NCBI GenBank assembly: GCA_947471745.1 | Contig: CANJKZ010000952.1 | Span: 452,001-516,000 of the forward strand | DNA: 64,000 nucleotides | From: Closterium sp. Naga37s-1 | Taxonomy: Eukaryota; Streptophyta; Zygnematophyceae; Desmidiales; Closteriaceae | Direction of reading: 5' to 3' | Translations under genes and position numbers: made by a program | Notes under the pieces: model-generated | Database searches by the model: none | What the model was told of the DNA's origin: nothing | The model's input: only the letters and a program-made list of their open reading frames with translations | Shown here: in pieces, positions 40,295 through 49,870 of the stretch | How the letters are laid out: the number at the start of each line of letters is the position of its first letter | Numbering within the stretch: the stretch's first letter is position 1

Positions 40295-40598
40295 TGTGCA
40301 CAGCTCCTACTGCGTACGCGCGCGGTGGCAAGGCGGGGCAGCGATGGGCAGCGGATAGTGCGGGGCAGCGCTAAGGGAAGGGGCGAGGTGCTACTTCAAG
40401 GGACGGGACGGGGCGGGGCACGGCCTGCGAAAGGGGCACGGTGGTCTAGGCTAGGGAACGTGGAGGGGCGGGCTAGGCTAGGCTCGTAAGGTTACCTACT
40501 CGTGATACCATCTTAGGACTTATGTATAGGGAGAGAATGGTGAGTGAACTAGAGGGGGGAGGGGGGTGCACCGTACAAGAAGAGTGTCGAGAAGTTTG

Positions 40599-40730
40599 TG
40601 TCAGAATCTCAACCACTAGACCATTGGAATAAAAGGGCTTTTTTTTGTGTAGCGGGTCCGTGCGCTCATAACCACCAAGGCGAACGCGCCTGTAACCCCC
40701 CTAGGATCTCACAGTGCAGATCTACTGACA
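40599..40730 (-). repeat. TRIM-2 3' LTR
   Basis: 132 bp, TGTCAGAATC...CTACTGACA on the plus strand; lacks a short GATCAATCGGG-like segment present in the partner. Confidence 0.88.
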
Positions 40731-40822
40731 CCCCCCACACTAGGAGGTCCAAGACTGAGCACAGCGGCAACGACCTACATGTGCATACACCCGAATTCGA
40801 ACCCGAGACCGCTTTGATACCA

Positions 40823-40963
40823 TGTCAGAATCCCAACCACTATACCATTGGGATAAAAGGGCTTTTTTGTGTAGCGGGTCTGTGCGCCCATAACCCCTCA
40901 GGCGAACGCGCCTGTAACCCTCCTGGGATCAATCGGGGATCTCAGAGTGCAGATCTACCGACA
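40823..40963 (-). repeat. TRIM-2 5' LTR
   Basis: 141 bp, carries the A box in element orientation. Confidence 0.88.
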
Positions 40964-41030
40964 GTTTGGTGTACCTCTTCAATCGTACCCCACTATAGCA
41001 TATTTATAGCTAACTATAGTTGGACACGCT

Positions 41031-41159
41031 TGAGAAGAAACAAGGAATGAATGAACTATGAATGAATTGAGTACAAGTAATAACCCTAATTGGGTTGTAC
41101 CTTTTATGGGCTACCCCACTATAGCCTACACAATATGCATGAGCTATAATGTTCTGACA
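41031..41159 (-). repeat. Copia-E 3' LTR
   Basis: 129 bp, TGAGAAGAAAC...GTTCTGACA on the plus strand, followed by ACCCCCATAG, which is the polypurine tract in element sense. Confidence 0.94.
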
Positions 41160-41370
41160 CACCCCCATAGGCAAAGTGGGGGAGAACAAGGGGTCACAAG
41201 ACCAGTCAAGTAAAGCAAACCAAAGCAAGCTCAGGGTGGATCACAAAGTCACCACACATTCCGAGCACAAGTTCAAGGCCACAAGGCCAGTTCACATGCA
41301 GGAGTACATATATATAAAAAGGCTAGACAAGCAAGAGCAGGTATATATATATGTAACAGTACAAGCACGG

Positions 41371-43020
41371 TCAAGAGGTAAGCAAGTGAGGCAAGGTAGG
41401 CACAAGGCCCAGCTGAGTACAGAAGCGCTGATGGTCACAAGGCGCAAGCGCCTTGGTGAAGATATCAGCAGTGTTGGCCTCAGAGGCCACGTACGCAAGA
41501 CGCAGCTGACCACGCTGCTGCAGCTCACGAGCAAGAAAGTAGCGGAGAGCAATGTGCTTCGTTCTGTGCTCCAGTCGCTGCTCCCGACACAAGGCCAGCA
41601 TGGCCTTGTTGTCTACGTACAGCACTGGAGGAGAACGAGGCGGCTCTCCGAGGTCAGTCAGCAGGTAGGTGAGCCAGCGAAGCTCCTGTGCAGCCATGGC
41701 TCCTGCGTAGATCTCAGCCTCACAACTGGAGCCGAGAACAGAAGACGAGCGAGTAGCCCGCCACGAAACAGAGCCGGAACCAAGGCTGAAGGTGTAACCC
41801 TGTGACGACCGCTGCGTAGCTTGGTCGTCAGCCCAAGAAGCGTCTGCGTGCCCAGTAAGGACCACTGGACTCTGCCCTCCAAGCACAAGCCCCATGCCCG
41901 ACGTACTGCACAAGTAGCGCAACACCCTCTTCGCTGCAGCCATGTGCTCCGGTCTGTGTCTCCCAGGAGCAACATAGCGTGCGAGAATGCTAAGAGGGTA
42001 TGCAAGGTCAGGTCGTGTGCAGTTCATCAGGTACATGAGGTAGCCAACAAGCTCTGGGTACGGGCCACTCGACTCTACGGACTCATCCGAAGGCAGAGCT
42101 GAGAGCGAGTGGCGAGTAGGCAGAGGAGTGGCCTGAGGCGAGGAGTACGTGAAGCCGAAGCGCTGAAGGACCTGCTGCACCATGTGTGACTGAGTCAGGG
42201 TAATGGTGCGGCGTGCTCTGTCCCGAGTGATCTGCAAGCCAAGGTAGCTGCGCAGTTCACCCAGGTCAGTGCACGTGTGTCTCTTCTGCAGCTCGGACTT
42301 CACGTGGGCGAGTCCAGCAGTGTCAGCTGTGGCAAAGACCAAGTCGTCAACGTACACGAGGATGTAGAACGGCGGCAAAGAAGTGTCGGTGCGCAGAAAC
42401 AGCGACGGGTCGGCAGTAGAGGGAGCAAACCCAAGAGCCGCAAGTGTAGTCCTCAGTGTGTCGTGCCACTCACGCGGTGCCTGGCGGAGACCGTAGACTG
42501 GCCGCCGTAGGCTCCACTGGGTGCCAGGAGGAAAAGACCCAGTGAAACCAGGTGGGCGACGCAGCCAGATCTCCTCGTGCAGGCTGCCCTGCAAGAAAGC
42601 AGTGCTGAAGTCAAGAGAGTGTAGCTCGTAGTCACGGTGAGCAGCTACGTGCAGCAGTACCCGAAGAGTGGTCATCTTCGGGGTGGGAGAGAAGGTCTGA
42701 AAGTAGTCAACTCCCTGCCGCTGACTGAAGCCTCGAGCCACGTAACGCGCCTTGAAGACAGGCGGAGAACCCGGCGGCCGCTTCACCCTGAAAATCCACA
42801 TGCCACTGACGATGTTCGCCCCAGGAGGGGGAACAGCGTCAACGTAGGTGCCTGTGGACTTCCAGGAAGCCATCTCTGCGTCCATAGCTGCCTGCCACTG
42901 AGAGGAGTAGGGACCCTCTATCGCCTCCGCGTAAGAGCGCGGAGTCGGGATGTCAAGTGCATCCGGGTCTCCCTCAGGGGTATGCTGTACGGACACGAGA
43001 TGAGATGAAGCAGCGGCCAA
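41371..43020 (-). CDS. Copia-E reverse transcriptase and RNase H
   Basis: An open frame of 549 codons. RT motifs: SGMWIFRVKRPPG, KARYVARGFSQRQGVDYFQT, SLDFSTAFLQGSLHEEIW, REWHDTLRTTLAALGF and VYVDDLVFATADTAG with both catalytic Asp. RNase H: GHADASWADDQATQRSSQGY, SSCEAEIYAGAMAAQELRWL, NKAMLALCREQRLEHR, ADIFTKALAPCDHQRF. The protein makes element cDNA on the tRNA primer and removes the RNA. It begins at the deletion joint without a start of its own; translation would need frameshifting from gag-protease (overlap 42974-43020) or re-initiation. Confidence 0.88.
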   Translation of the reverse strand: MAAASSHLVSVQHTPEGDPDALDIPTPRSYAEAIEGPYSSQWQAAMDAEMASWKSTGTYVDAVPPPGANIVSGMWIFRVKRPPGSPPVFKARYVARGFSQRQGVDYFQTFSPTPKMTTLRVLLHVAAHRDYELHSLDFSTAFLQGSLHEEIWLRRPPGFTGSFPPGTQWSLRRPVYGLRQAPREWHDTLRTTLAALGFAPSTADPSLFLRTDTSLPPFYILVYVDDLVFATADTAGLAHVKSELQKRHTCTDLGELRSYLGLQITRDRARRTITLTQSHMVQQVLQRFGFTYSSPQATPLPTRHSLSALPSDESVESSGPYPELVGYLMYLMNCTRPDLAYPLSILARYVAPGRHRPEHMAAAKRVLRYLCSTSGMGLVLGGQSPVVLTGHADASWADDQATQRSSQGYTFSLGSGSVSWRATRSSSVLGSSCEAEIYAGAMAAQELRWLTYLLTDLGEPPRSPPVLYVDNKAMLALCREQRLEHRTKHIALRYFLARELQQRGQLRLAYVASEANTADIFTKALAPCDHQRFCTQLGLVPTLPHLLTS

Positions 43021-44866
43021 GCACTGGAACTCCTCCTGCCTGTCGGCCTGTCGGAGCGTCCGTGCAGTGGGTCACCCGCTGACTCGCAGGAGTGAACTGG
43101 TGAACCCCCGCATCCTGTAGGTCAGCACCACTCACCAAGTTCGTAGAGAACGAGGGGAGGTAAAGACCAGACAGGGTGCCAGAGGGGGCCGCCGGACACG
43201 GGAGGACAGTGGAGAAGTGAGCAAGGACAGGACCCCCAGAGGGGTCTGCCAGAGAGACCGCAACTGGCCGGCCAAGTGGCGTGAGTGTGGTGCGGTCTCG
43301 AAAGAAGGAGCGAGAAGCCCCCGAGTCAAGGGTAAAGGTGTGGGAGGCCGAAGCCGACGCAGAACCTGAGAGAGCAGACTCACCAGTACCTGAGGGAGCA
43401 GACGCACCTAGAGCAGCAGCCTCGCTAGCACCTAGAGCAGCAGCCTCACCAGGACCTAGAGCAGCAGTCTCAATGCCCGGGTCGGGCGGAAAACACCGGT
43501 AACAGTCACCCTCATCACTAATAGTCACAGTATACATGGCAGCAAGAATAGCATCAAAGTCAAGGTCAAAGACAGCTACACCCGCCCTAGACAGCTCACC
43601 CCAGCGGGGGATCTCAGTGGCCTCAGGGAACTGGTGACGCCAAGCGTCCGTCAGGCGGCCAAAGCAGCGCTGGGTGGAGTGCGCACCCCCGCACTGCTCA
43701 CCCGCGCGGTCGCCGGTGCGCAGGACGTAGGTGCACGGACCAGTACCCCCACCCCTCTGGCGTGCAGTGTACCACTCACGGAGCTGCTGAGGGGAGGGGA
43801 CGTCACGAGTGCGCTGCTGCTGCTGCTGCTGCTGCTGGCGCTGACCACCACCGGAGCTGACCCTCTGCGCAGCGCCACCCCGACCAGCTCCACCTCCTCC
43901 GCCGCCTCCTCCTCCACCGCCGCCACCTCCGCTCCCTCCGCCACCGCCGCTGCCGACTGCGCCTCCACTGCCGCCACCTACACCTCCACCCCCGCCACCA
44001 CCCCCACCGCCACCCCCACCTCCTCCACCGCCTCCACTGCCGCCTCCACCGCCCCCGCTAGCTCCTCCAGCGCCCCTGCCCCCCTTGCCCCTGCTAGGGC
44101 GGCGTCTCCCGCTAGGGGTAGACGCTGCCCCAACCGACTCCAAACCAGCGAGGTCGGCCGCAGCAGCAGAGGCAACAGAGGGCAAAAGAGGGGAGGGGGA
44201 ACACCCCTCAAAGATGGGGGTGCGAGGGTCACCACGAGAGGCTCCTACAGCGACTATGCTCTTTTCTGCTGCTAGGAGGGACTTCTCGAGGAGGTCAACG
44301 GTGAGAGTGGTGGGACAAACCGAGAGGAAGTGGTCCCTGACTACGCGAAGGGAGTCAGGGAGACGGGTGACTATGTAGTAGAGGGTGATGTACATGGGGG
44401 GGGGGTTCTTGGCGCAGAACTCAGCAGGAAGCGCAGCGCGGTAGCGAGTGTCACTAGTGTGGAGGTGCGTAATGAGGTCAGCGACTGTGGGAAAGGCAGC
44501 AAGGTCAGGGAAGAGGTACGGTAGCATGAGGCGGCTCAGTGCAGCAGTGGCAGGGGAGGAGTAGCGTGCAACTACAGCGTCGTACAAGGTCTGAGCACTC
44601 TTGTACTGGCTAAAGTGCGCACGCTCAGAGGTAGGTAAGTGGCGACGCACAGCAAGACGTGCAGCAGCATCGCGCGTGGCCCACTGTGAGCGAACAGTGG
44701 CGTCAGCATCAGCAGCGGGGGCAGGAGAGGCACCAGAAGTGAGGTCAAAGAGGGAGAGGCCGTCTGCTCTGTCGCACTGTAAGAAAAGCTGCAGGTCATC
44801 TATCCAGACGTCAAAGTCAATGGCCCGACCCTCAGCGTCAAAAGCGAGGACACTAGGGGTAGCCAT
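42974..44866 (-). CDS. Copia-E Gag and protease
   Basis: ATG at 44866. Gag core of retrotran_gag type: MATPSVLAFDAEGRAIDFDV, a helical region through LYDAVVARYSSPATAALSRL and NPPPMYITLYYIVTRLPDSL, about residues 1-220. A long Gly tract (about 290-390) and Gln run follow, then the extended zinc finger C-TYVLRTGDRAGEQ-C-GGA-H-STQR-C. Protease begins FTLDSGASRSFFRDRTTL with the usual DSGA. The frame passes the deletion joint after RVTHCT and ends soon after in altered frame. Gag would assemble the particle and bind element RNA; the protease would process it. Confidence 0.88.
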   Translation of the reverse strand: MATPSVLAFDAEGRAIDFDVWIDDLQLFLQCDRADGLSLFDLTSGASPAPAADADATVRSQWATRDAAARLAVRRHLPTSERAHFSQYKSAQTLYDAVVARYSSPATAALSRLMLPYLFPDLAAFPTVADLITHLHTSDTRYRAALPAEFCAKNPPPMYITLYYIVTRLPDSLRVVRDHFLSVCPTTLTVDLLEKSLLAAEKSIVAVGASRGDPRTPIFEGCSPSPLLPSVASAAAADLAGLESVGAASTPSGRRRPSRGKGGRGAGGASGGGGGGSGGGGGGGGGGGGGGGGGGVGGGSGGAVGSGGGGGSGGGGGGGGGGGGGGAGRGGAAQRVSSGGGQRQQQQQQQQRTRDVPSPQQLREWYTARQRGGGTGPCTYVLRTGDRAGEQCGGAHSTQRCFGRLTDAWRHQFPEATEIPRWGELSRAGVAVFDLDFDAILAAMYTVTISDEGDCYRCFPPDPGIETAALGPGEAAALGASEAAALGASAPSGTGESALSGSASASASHTFTLDSGASRSFFRDRTTLTPLGRPVAVSLADPSGGPVLAHFSTVLPCPAAPSGTLSGLYLPSFSTNLVSGADLQDAGVHQFTPASQRVTHCTDAPTGRQAGGVPVLGRCFISSRVRTAYP

Positions 44867-44889
44867 GACAGCAGTAGACTAGCAGTGCA

Positions 44890-45840
44890 AACAGTAGGGT
44901 GAGGGCAGTGCTGTGAGAGAGGCGCTGCTCTTACCGGACAGGGCGGTTCGGGCGGCTCGGCTGCAGGGCGGCTCGGCGACTCGACGGCTGGGCGGCGCGG
45001 CTGCTGGGCGGCTCGGCGGCTCGGCGGCTCGGCGGCTGGGCGGCTCGGCGGCGAGGCGGCTCGGCTGCTGGGCGGCTCGGCTGCTGGGCGTATCGGCGGC
45101 AGGGCGGCTCGGCTGCTGGGCGGCTCGGCTGCTGGGCGGCTCGGCGGCTGGGCGGCTCGGCTGCTGGGCGGCTCGGCGGCTGGGCGGCTCGGTTGCTGGG
45201 CGGCTCGGCGGCTCAGCGGCTGGGCTGCTCGGTTGCTGGGCGGCTCGGCGGGTGGGCTGCTCGTAGGAGTAGGCGCGGGGGGCCGTAGGAGCAGGCGCCG
45301 GGGCCGTAGGAGCAGGGGCCGGAGGCCGCTAGGGCGGCGGATCGGGGCCGCGAAGGCGGCGGATCGGGGCCGCGAGGGCGGCGGAGTAGGGGCCGCGAGC
45401 GCGGCGGAGAAGGGGCCGCGAGGGCGGCGGATCGGGGCCGCGAGGGCGGCGAATCGGGGTCGCGAGGGCGGCGGAGTAGGGGCCGCGAGGGCGGCGGATC
45501 GGGGCCGCGAGGGCGGCAGAGCGGGGCCGCGAGGGCGGCGGATCGGGGCCGTGAAGGGCGGCGGATCGGGGCCGCGAGGGCGGCGGAGCGGGGCCGCGAG
45601 GGCGGCGGATAGGGGCCGCGAGCGCGGCGGAGAAGGGGCCGCGAGGGCGGCGGATCGGGGCCGCGAAGGGCGGCGGATCGGGGCCGCGAGGGCGGCGGAT
45701 CAGGGCCGCGAGGGCGGCGGAGTAGGGGCCGCGAAGGGCGGCGGATAGAGCCGCGAGGGCGGCTCGAAGGGGCCGCGAGGGCGGCGCTAAGGGGCCGCTA
45801 GGGCGGCGCGAGAGAGGGGAGCACGACTCGGGCAGGGGCT
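44890..45840 (-). repeat. Copia-E leader minisatellites
   Basis: Two GC-rich arrays lie between PBS and gag: a GGCGGCTCGGCTGCTGG-type unit (44940-45260) and a ~22 bp GGCGGCGGATCGGGGCCGCG-type unit (45330-45800, about 20 copies). ORFs through them are repeat translations. Confidence 0.8.
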
Positions 45841-45867
45841 GAGTGCGCTCCGGGCAGGAAAAAAAAC

Positions 45868-45913
45868 GGTGGGCCCTAGGAACAGTTCCCACAGGGGAAC
45901 CTGCTCGATACCA
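45868..45913 (-). promoter_or_regulatory. Copia-E PBS, hairpin and GGGCCCACC
   Basis: On the minus strand, after the PBS, GTTCCC-CTGT-GGGAAC (45900-45885) forms a perfect 6 bp stem; GGGCCCACC lies at 45876-45868. The stem equals that of Copia-B, while the loop differs (CTGT against TAGT). Confidence 0.7.
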
Positions 45914-46042
45914 TGAGAAGAAACAAGGAATGAATGAACTATGAATGAATTGAGTACAAGTAATAACCCTAATTGGGTTGTACCCCTTATGGGCTACCCC
46001 ACTATAGCCTACACAATATGCATGAGCTATAATGTTCTGACA
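45914..46042 (-). repeat. Copia-E 5' LTR
   Basis: 129 bp, differs from the left copy only by CC for TT in the GTACC(CC/TT)TTATGG segment. Confidence 0.94.
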
Positions 46043-46051
46043 ACGCTGACA

Positions 46052-46375
46052 GCTCGCTATAATGTTTTGTATCTCAAAATTCGCATTGAGCTCGTGCAAC
46101 ATAATGCGCAGTGTTGGCAAAAATGTTGGAGTTGCGAACACGACACGATATGAGGTCGCCTTCATCATGACTTCCTGAGTTCCTTAACAGCACGCGCACC
46201 GCACTACTGTCCCTTGTAAGAATGTATATACCGTTACTATATAATTTACAATTTATAGAAATTGCATACGTGTTCGACAAGTTTCATAACAATATAACAG
46301 ACTATTCTTGTTGTAAAAATCGCCAATCCTAGTAGTTTTCAAAAAAAAAAGCTGTCTGATCAGCAAAGCAACATA
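46052..46375. other. AT-rich spacer, no gene seen
   Basis: About 320 bp between Copia-D and the left LTR of Copia-F. AT-rich, with a 10-base A run near 46342. Nothing recognisable. Confidence 0.4.
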
Positions 46376-46502
46376 TGTCAGATGGAGAACAGCGGAATGA
46401 TGACTAAGAGGACTGAATGAGTACAATTACTAACCCTAATGGGTTGTACCATTTATGGGCTACCCCACTACAGCCTAGGTAACCGGCATATATAGTTTGA
46501 CA
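46376..46502 (-). repeat. Copia-F left (3') LTR
   Basis: 127 bp, TGTCAGATGG...AGTTTGACA on the plus strand. Shares only the middle (ACCCTAAT-GGGTTGTACC, GGGCTACCCCACTA) with the right LTR. Confidence 0.8.
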
Positions 46503-46739
46503 CACCCTTATAGGCGAAGTGGGGGATACCCAGAGCAACTAGTGGTCACAAGACCAGTCAAGAGAAGCAACAAAGCAAAGCTCAGGGTGGATCACAAAGT
46601 TACCACACTGTCCGAGCACAAGTAAGTGGCCACAAGCCCAGTTCATACGCAGAGGTATAAAAGCACATGCAGTACAATCATCACAACCTAGCAAGTCTAA
46701 ACATGCAGGTATATATATAGAGAACAGTACAAGGCAAAG

Positions 46740-48725
46740 TCAAGAGGTAAGCAAGTGAAGCAGAGTAGGCACAAGGCCCAGAGCAGTGCAGAAACGCTGA
46801 TGATCACCAGACCCTAGTGCCTTGGTGAAGATATCAGCTGTGTTGGCCTGTGAGGCCACGTAAGCAAGGCGAAGCTGACCACGCTGCTGTAGCTCTCGTG
46901 CGAGGAAGTAACGCAGAGCGATGTGCTTTGTTCTGTGCTCCAGTCTCTGCTCCTGACACAAGGCAATCATGGCCTTGTTGTCGACGTACAGAACTGGAGG
47001 AGAACGAGGCGGCTCTCCCAAGTTGGTCAGCAGGTAGGTGAGCCAGCGTAACTCCTGTGCAGCCATGGCCCTTGCGTAGATCTCAGCCTCACAACTGGAA
47101 CTGAGAACAGAAGACGAGCGGGTAGACCGCCACGAAATAGAGCCGGAGCAAAGGCTGAAAGTGTAACCCTGTGACGACCGCTGCGTAGCCAAGTCGTCAA
47201 CCCAAGAAGCGTCTGCGTGGCCAGTGAGGACAACACGAGCCCGTCCTCCAAGCACGAGCCCCATGCCCGATGTACTGCACAAGTAGCGCATCACCCTCTT
47301 AGCGGCCTTCCAGTGCTCTGGTCGGTGTCTCCCGGGCGCAACGTAGCGTGCCAGGATGCTAAGAGGGTAAGCAAGGTCAGGTCGAGTGCAGGTCATCAAG
47401 TACATGAGGCAGCCCACAAGCTATGGATACGGGCCACTCGGCTCTACGAACTCATCCAAAGGCAGAGCTGACTGCGAGTGACCGGTAGGCAGAGGAGTGG
47501 ACTGTGGCGAGGAGTACTGGAAGTCGAAGCGCTGAAGGACCTGCTGCACCATGTGTGACTGAGTCAAGGTACTGGTGCGTTGTGCTCTGTCCCGGGTGAT
47601 CTGCAAGCCAAGATAGCTACGCAACTCACCCAGGTCTGTGCACGTGTGTCTCTTCTGCAGCTCCGACTTCACGTGGGCGAGTCCCTCAGTGTCAGCAGTG
47701 GCAAAGACCAAGTCGTCAACGTAGACGAGGATGTAGAACGGCGGCAGAGAAGTGTCGGTGCGTAGAAACAGCGACGGGTCAGCAGTCGAAGGAGCAAACC
47801 CAAGAGCCGCAAGCGTCGTCCTCACTGTGTCGTGCCACTCACGAGGCGCCTGGCGGAGACAGTAAATTTGCCGCCGGAGGCTCCACTGGGTACCTGCAGG
47901 AAACGACCCAGTGAAGCCAGGTGGGCGGCGCAGCCAGATCTCCTCGTGCAGGCTGCCCTGAAGGAAGGTTGTGCTGAAGTCAAGAGAGTGAAGCTCGTAG
48001 TCACGCTGAGCAGCAACGTGCAGCAGCACCCGAAGAGTGGTCATCTTCGGGGTAGGGAAGAAGTTCTGGAAGAAGTCAACTCCCTATCGCTGACTAGAGC
48101 CTCGAGCAACGTAACGCGCCTTGAAGATGGGCGGAGAACCCGGCGGCCGCTTCACCCTGAAAATCCACATGCCACTGACGATGTTCGCCCCAGGTGAGGG
48201 AACCTCGTCGACGTAGGTGCCTGTGGACTTCCAGGAAGCCATCTCTGTGTCCATGGCTGTCTGCCACTAAGAGGAGTAGGGACCCTCAATCGCCTCTGCG
48301 TAAGAGCGCGGGGTCGGGATGTCTGGTGCATCCGGGTCTCCCTCGGGTGCAATCAGAATGGACACGAGATGAGGTAAAGTAGCTGCAAAACACTCAAATT
48401 CCTCTTGCCTGTCCTCAAGGACGTCCGTGCCAAGAGCACACTCACCCCCAACGGACGGAGGACATACAGACTCAGACTCAGCAACAAGACTAGCGGCGTA
48501 GTCGAGGCGACAGGCGGCAGCAAAGTCAACAAGCTCAGCAACTAGAGCAGACGCAGTAGTGGACTCAAACGAAGGGTCAATGACCACAGTGGCGAGAAGA
48601 CGTGTGACAGTAGGACTGGCAGCACGAGCAAGGTCTGACGGCGGGTCAGGAACGTCAGGAAGAGAGGACGCAGGAGGAGACGGCAGAGGGACACACTGTG
48701 GAACAGAGGAAGGACGAAGTGCCAT
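46740..48725 (-). pseudogene. Copia-F reverse transcriptase and RNase H
   Basis: 48725-48267 holds the pre-RT region (VTRLLATVVIDPSFESTTAS, DVLEDRQEEFECFAATL). RT follows with SLDFSTTFLQGSLHEEIW and VYVDDLVFATADTEG, then RNase H to LVPTLLHLLTS. TAG codons at 48267-48269 and 48084-48086 replace CAG (SSQWQ and SQRQGVDFF in Copia-E). A further TAG lies between 47417 and 47421 (YP-stop-LVG). Confidence 0.86.
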
Positions 48726-48926
48726 CTGGTGCGTGCCTATGACAGGAGGAGGACGCGGACGCGGAACACGACGACCAGTGCGAACAGCGCGAACAGGCGA
48801 CGCAGGACGAGACTCAGGCTCACGACGCTTCGAAATACCTCCTGTCGGCCCAGTGTAAGGAGAAGGACCAGGCAGTGGGGAGGCTGGTTGTAACTGCGAC
48901 TGCGCCTGGTCAGGCGGTGGACACAG

Positions 48927-49870
48927 TCAGGGAGGAGTAGGGCCAGTAGAAGGCGGGAGACCAAGAACCAGCTGAAGCAGTGGCACGTTGTACTGTCGCG
49001 GCCGCACAGTGCCTCCAGAACCAGCACCGACAGCACCAGTACCCCCAGCTCCAGGGTCTCCAGCTGCAACGCCTGCAGTACCACCAGCTCCAGCACCTCT
49101 AGCAGCTCCAGCTCCAGTAGCACCTCCAGCTCCAGCAGCTCCAGTACCTCCAGTACGAGCAACTCCAGGACCAGCAGCTCCAGCACCTCCGTCTCCAACT
49201 CCAGCAGCACCACCAGCTCCAGCAGCTCCAGTACCTCCAGTACGAGCACCTCCGGGACCAGCGACTCTAGCACCTCCAGCACCTCCAGGACCAGAAGCTC
49301 CAGCACCTCCGGCTCCAACGCCCGCAGCACCACCAGCACCAGCAGCTCCAGTACCTCTAGTACGAGCACCTCCGGGACCAGTGGCTCCAGCAACTCCAGC
49401 AGCTCCAGCTCCAACGCCGGAAGCACCTCCAGCTCCAGCAGCTCCAGTACCTCCGGCTCCAGGGCCTTCAGTGGCAGGCCCCCCAGCTCCAGCAGCGCCG
49501 CTCCGAAGGCTCCAGCGCCGAGCAAACCACTCGCGCAGCTGCGGTGGAGAGAGAGGCTCCCGCCGTGACGAGGCACCTGTAGGACCTCCAGCAGACTCAG
49601 CACCCCCAGGCTCAGCACCCCCAGTCTCAACACCCGCAGGCTCAGCACCCCCAGGCTCAACACCCCCAGGCACAGCACCCCCAGACTCATCAACCTCAGG
49701 CTCAGCACCCCCAGGCTCCCCACGCTCAGGCTCAGCAACCCCAGGCTCCGCACGCTCAGGCTGAGCACCCCCAGGCTCCGCACGCTCCGGCTCAGCACCC
49801 CCAGCAGCACCACCCCCAGCAGCACCACCAGAGTCGACTGCGACCTCGACCGGCTCGACAGGATCTACCT
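48927..49870 (-). repeat. Copia-F Ala/Gly and Glu-Pro coding linker
   Basis: Minisatellite between integrase and RT. 49500-49020 has GGTGCTGGAGCTGCTGG-type units (Ala/Gly in frame); 49850-49600 has GCTGAGCCTGGGGGT-type units (GAEP). The length differs from Copia-B and C, so repeat number varies between copies. Confidence 0.75.

Larger units (their letters stand above)
40599..40963 (-). mobile_element. TRIM-2, same family as TRIM-1
   Basis: Terminal repeats 40599-40730 (132 bp) and 40823-40963 (141 bp) around a 92 bp interior, with a perfect GTTTG duplicate (40594-40598, 40964-40968). On the minus strand: A box TGGTATAGTGG (40847-40837), PBS TGGTATCAAAG (40822-40812), B box GGTTCGAATTC (40803-40793, one change from consensus), polypurine GTGTGGGGGG. 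The repeats differ from each other, so it is older than TRIM-1. It sits in the Copia-D LTR. Confidence 0.92.
40511..41026 (-). repeat. Copia-D 5' LTR, inner part
   Basis: About 146 bp of LTR once TRIM-2 and its duplicate are removed; the outermost bases lie at 46043-46051 beyond Copia-E. It contains CTATAAATATGC, a possible TATA box, in element orientation. Confidence 0.7.
41031..46042 (-). mobile_element. Copia-E, young copy with integrase deleted
   Basis: 129 bp LTRs (41031-41159, 45914-46042) differing at two adjacent positions, with a perfect ACGCT duplicate (41026-41030, 46043-46047). PBS on minus reads TGGTATCGAGCAGG. Leader repeats (about 44940-45830), an intact gag-protease ORF (44866-42974) and an intact RT-RNase H ORF (43020-41371) follow. 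Integrase and the inter-domain linker are missing through one internal deletion, which also puts the two ORFs in different frames. LTR similarity shows it moved recently, so it was probably helped by another copy's integrase. Confidence 0.94.
38429..46051 (-). mobile_element. Copia-D, deleted copy split by TRIM-2 and Copia-E
   Basis: Read right to left: 5' LTR beginning TGTCAGCG at 46051, interrupted by Copia-E (41031-46042) and then by TRIM-2 (40599-40963), ending at 40511 beside a PBS (minus TGGTATCACGAG). About 200 bp later the linker and RT start, so gag, protease and integrase are missing. RNase H ends at 38429. No 3' LTR was found. The LTR end reads CTAAGA rather than ...CA. Confidence 0.75.

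Noticed and set aside
44913..45748. Gly/Arg-rich ORFs
   Set aside because: Repeat translations of the Copia-E leader arrays, antisense to the element.
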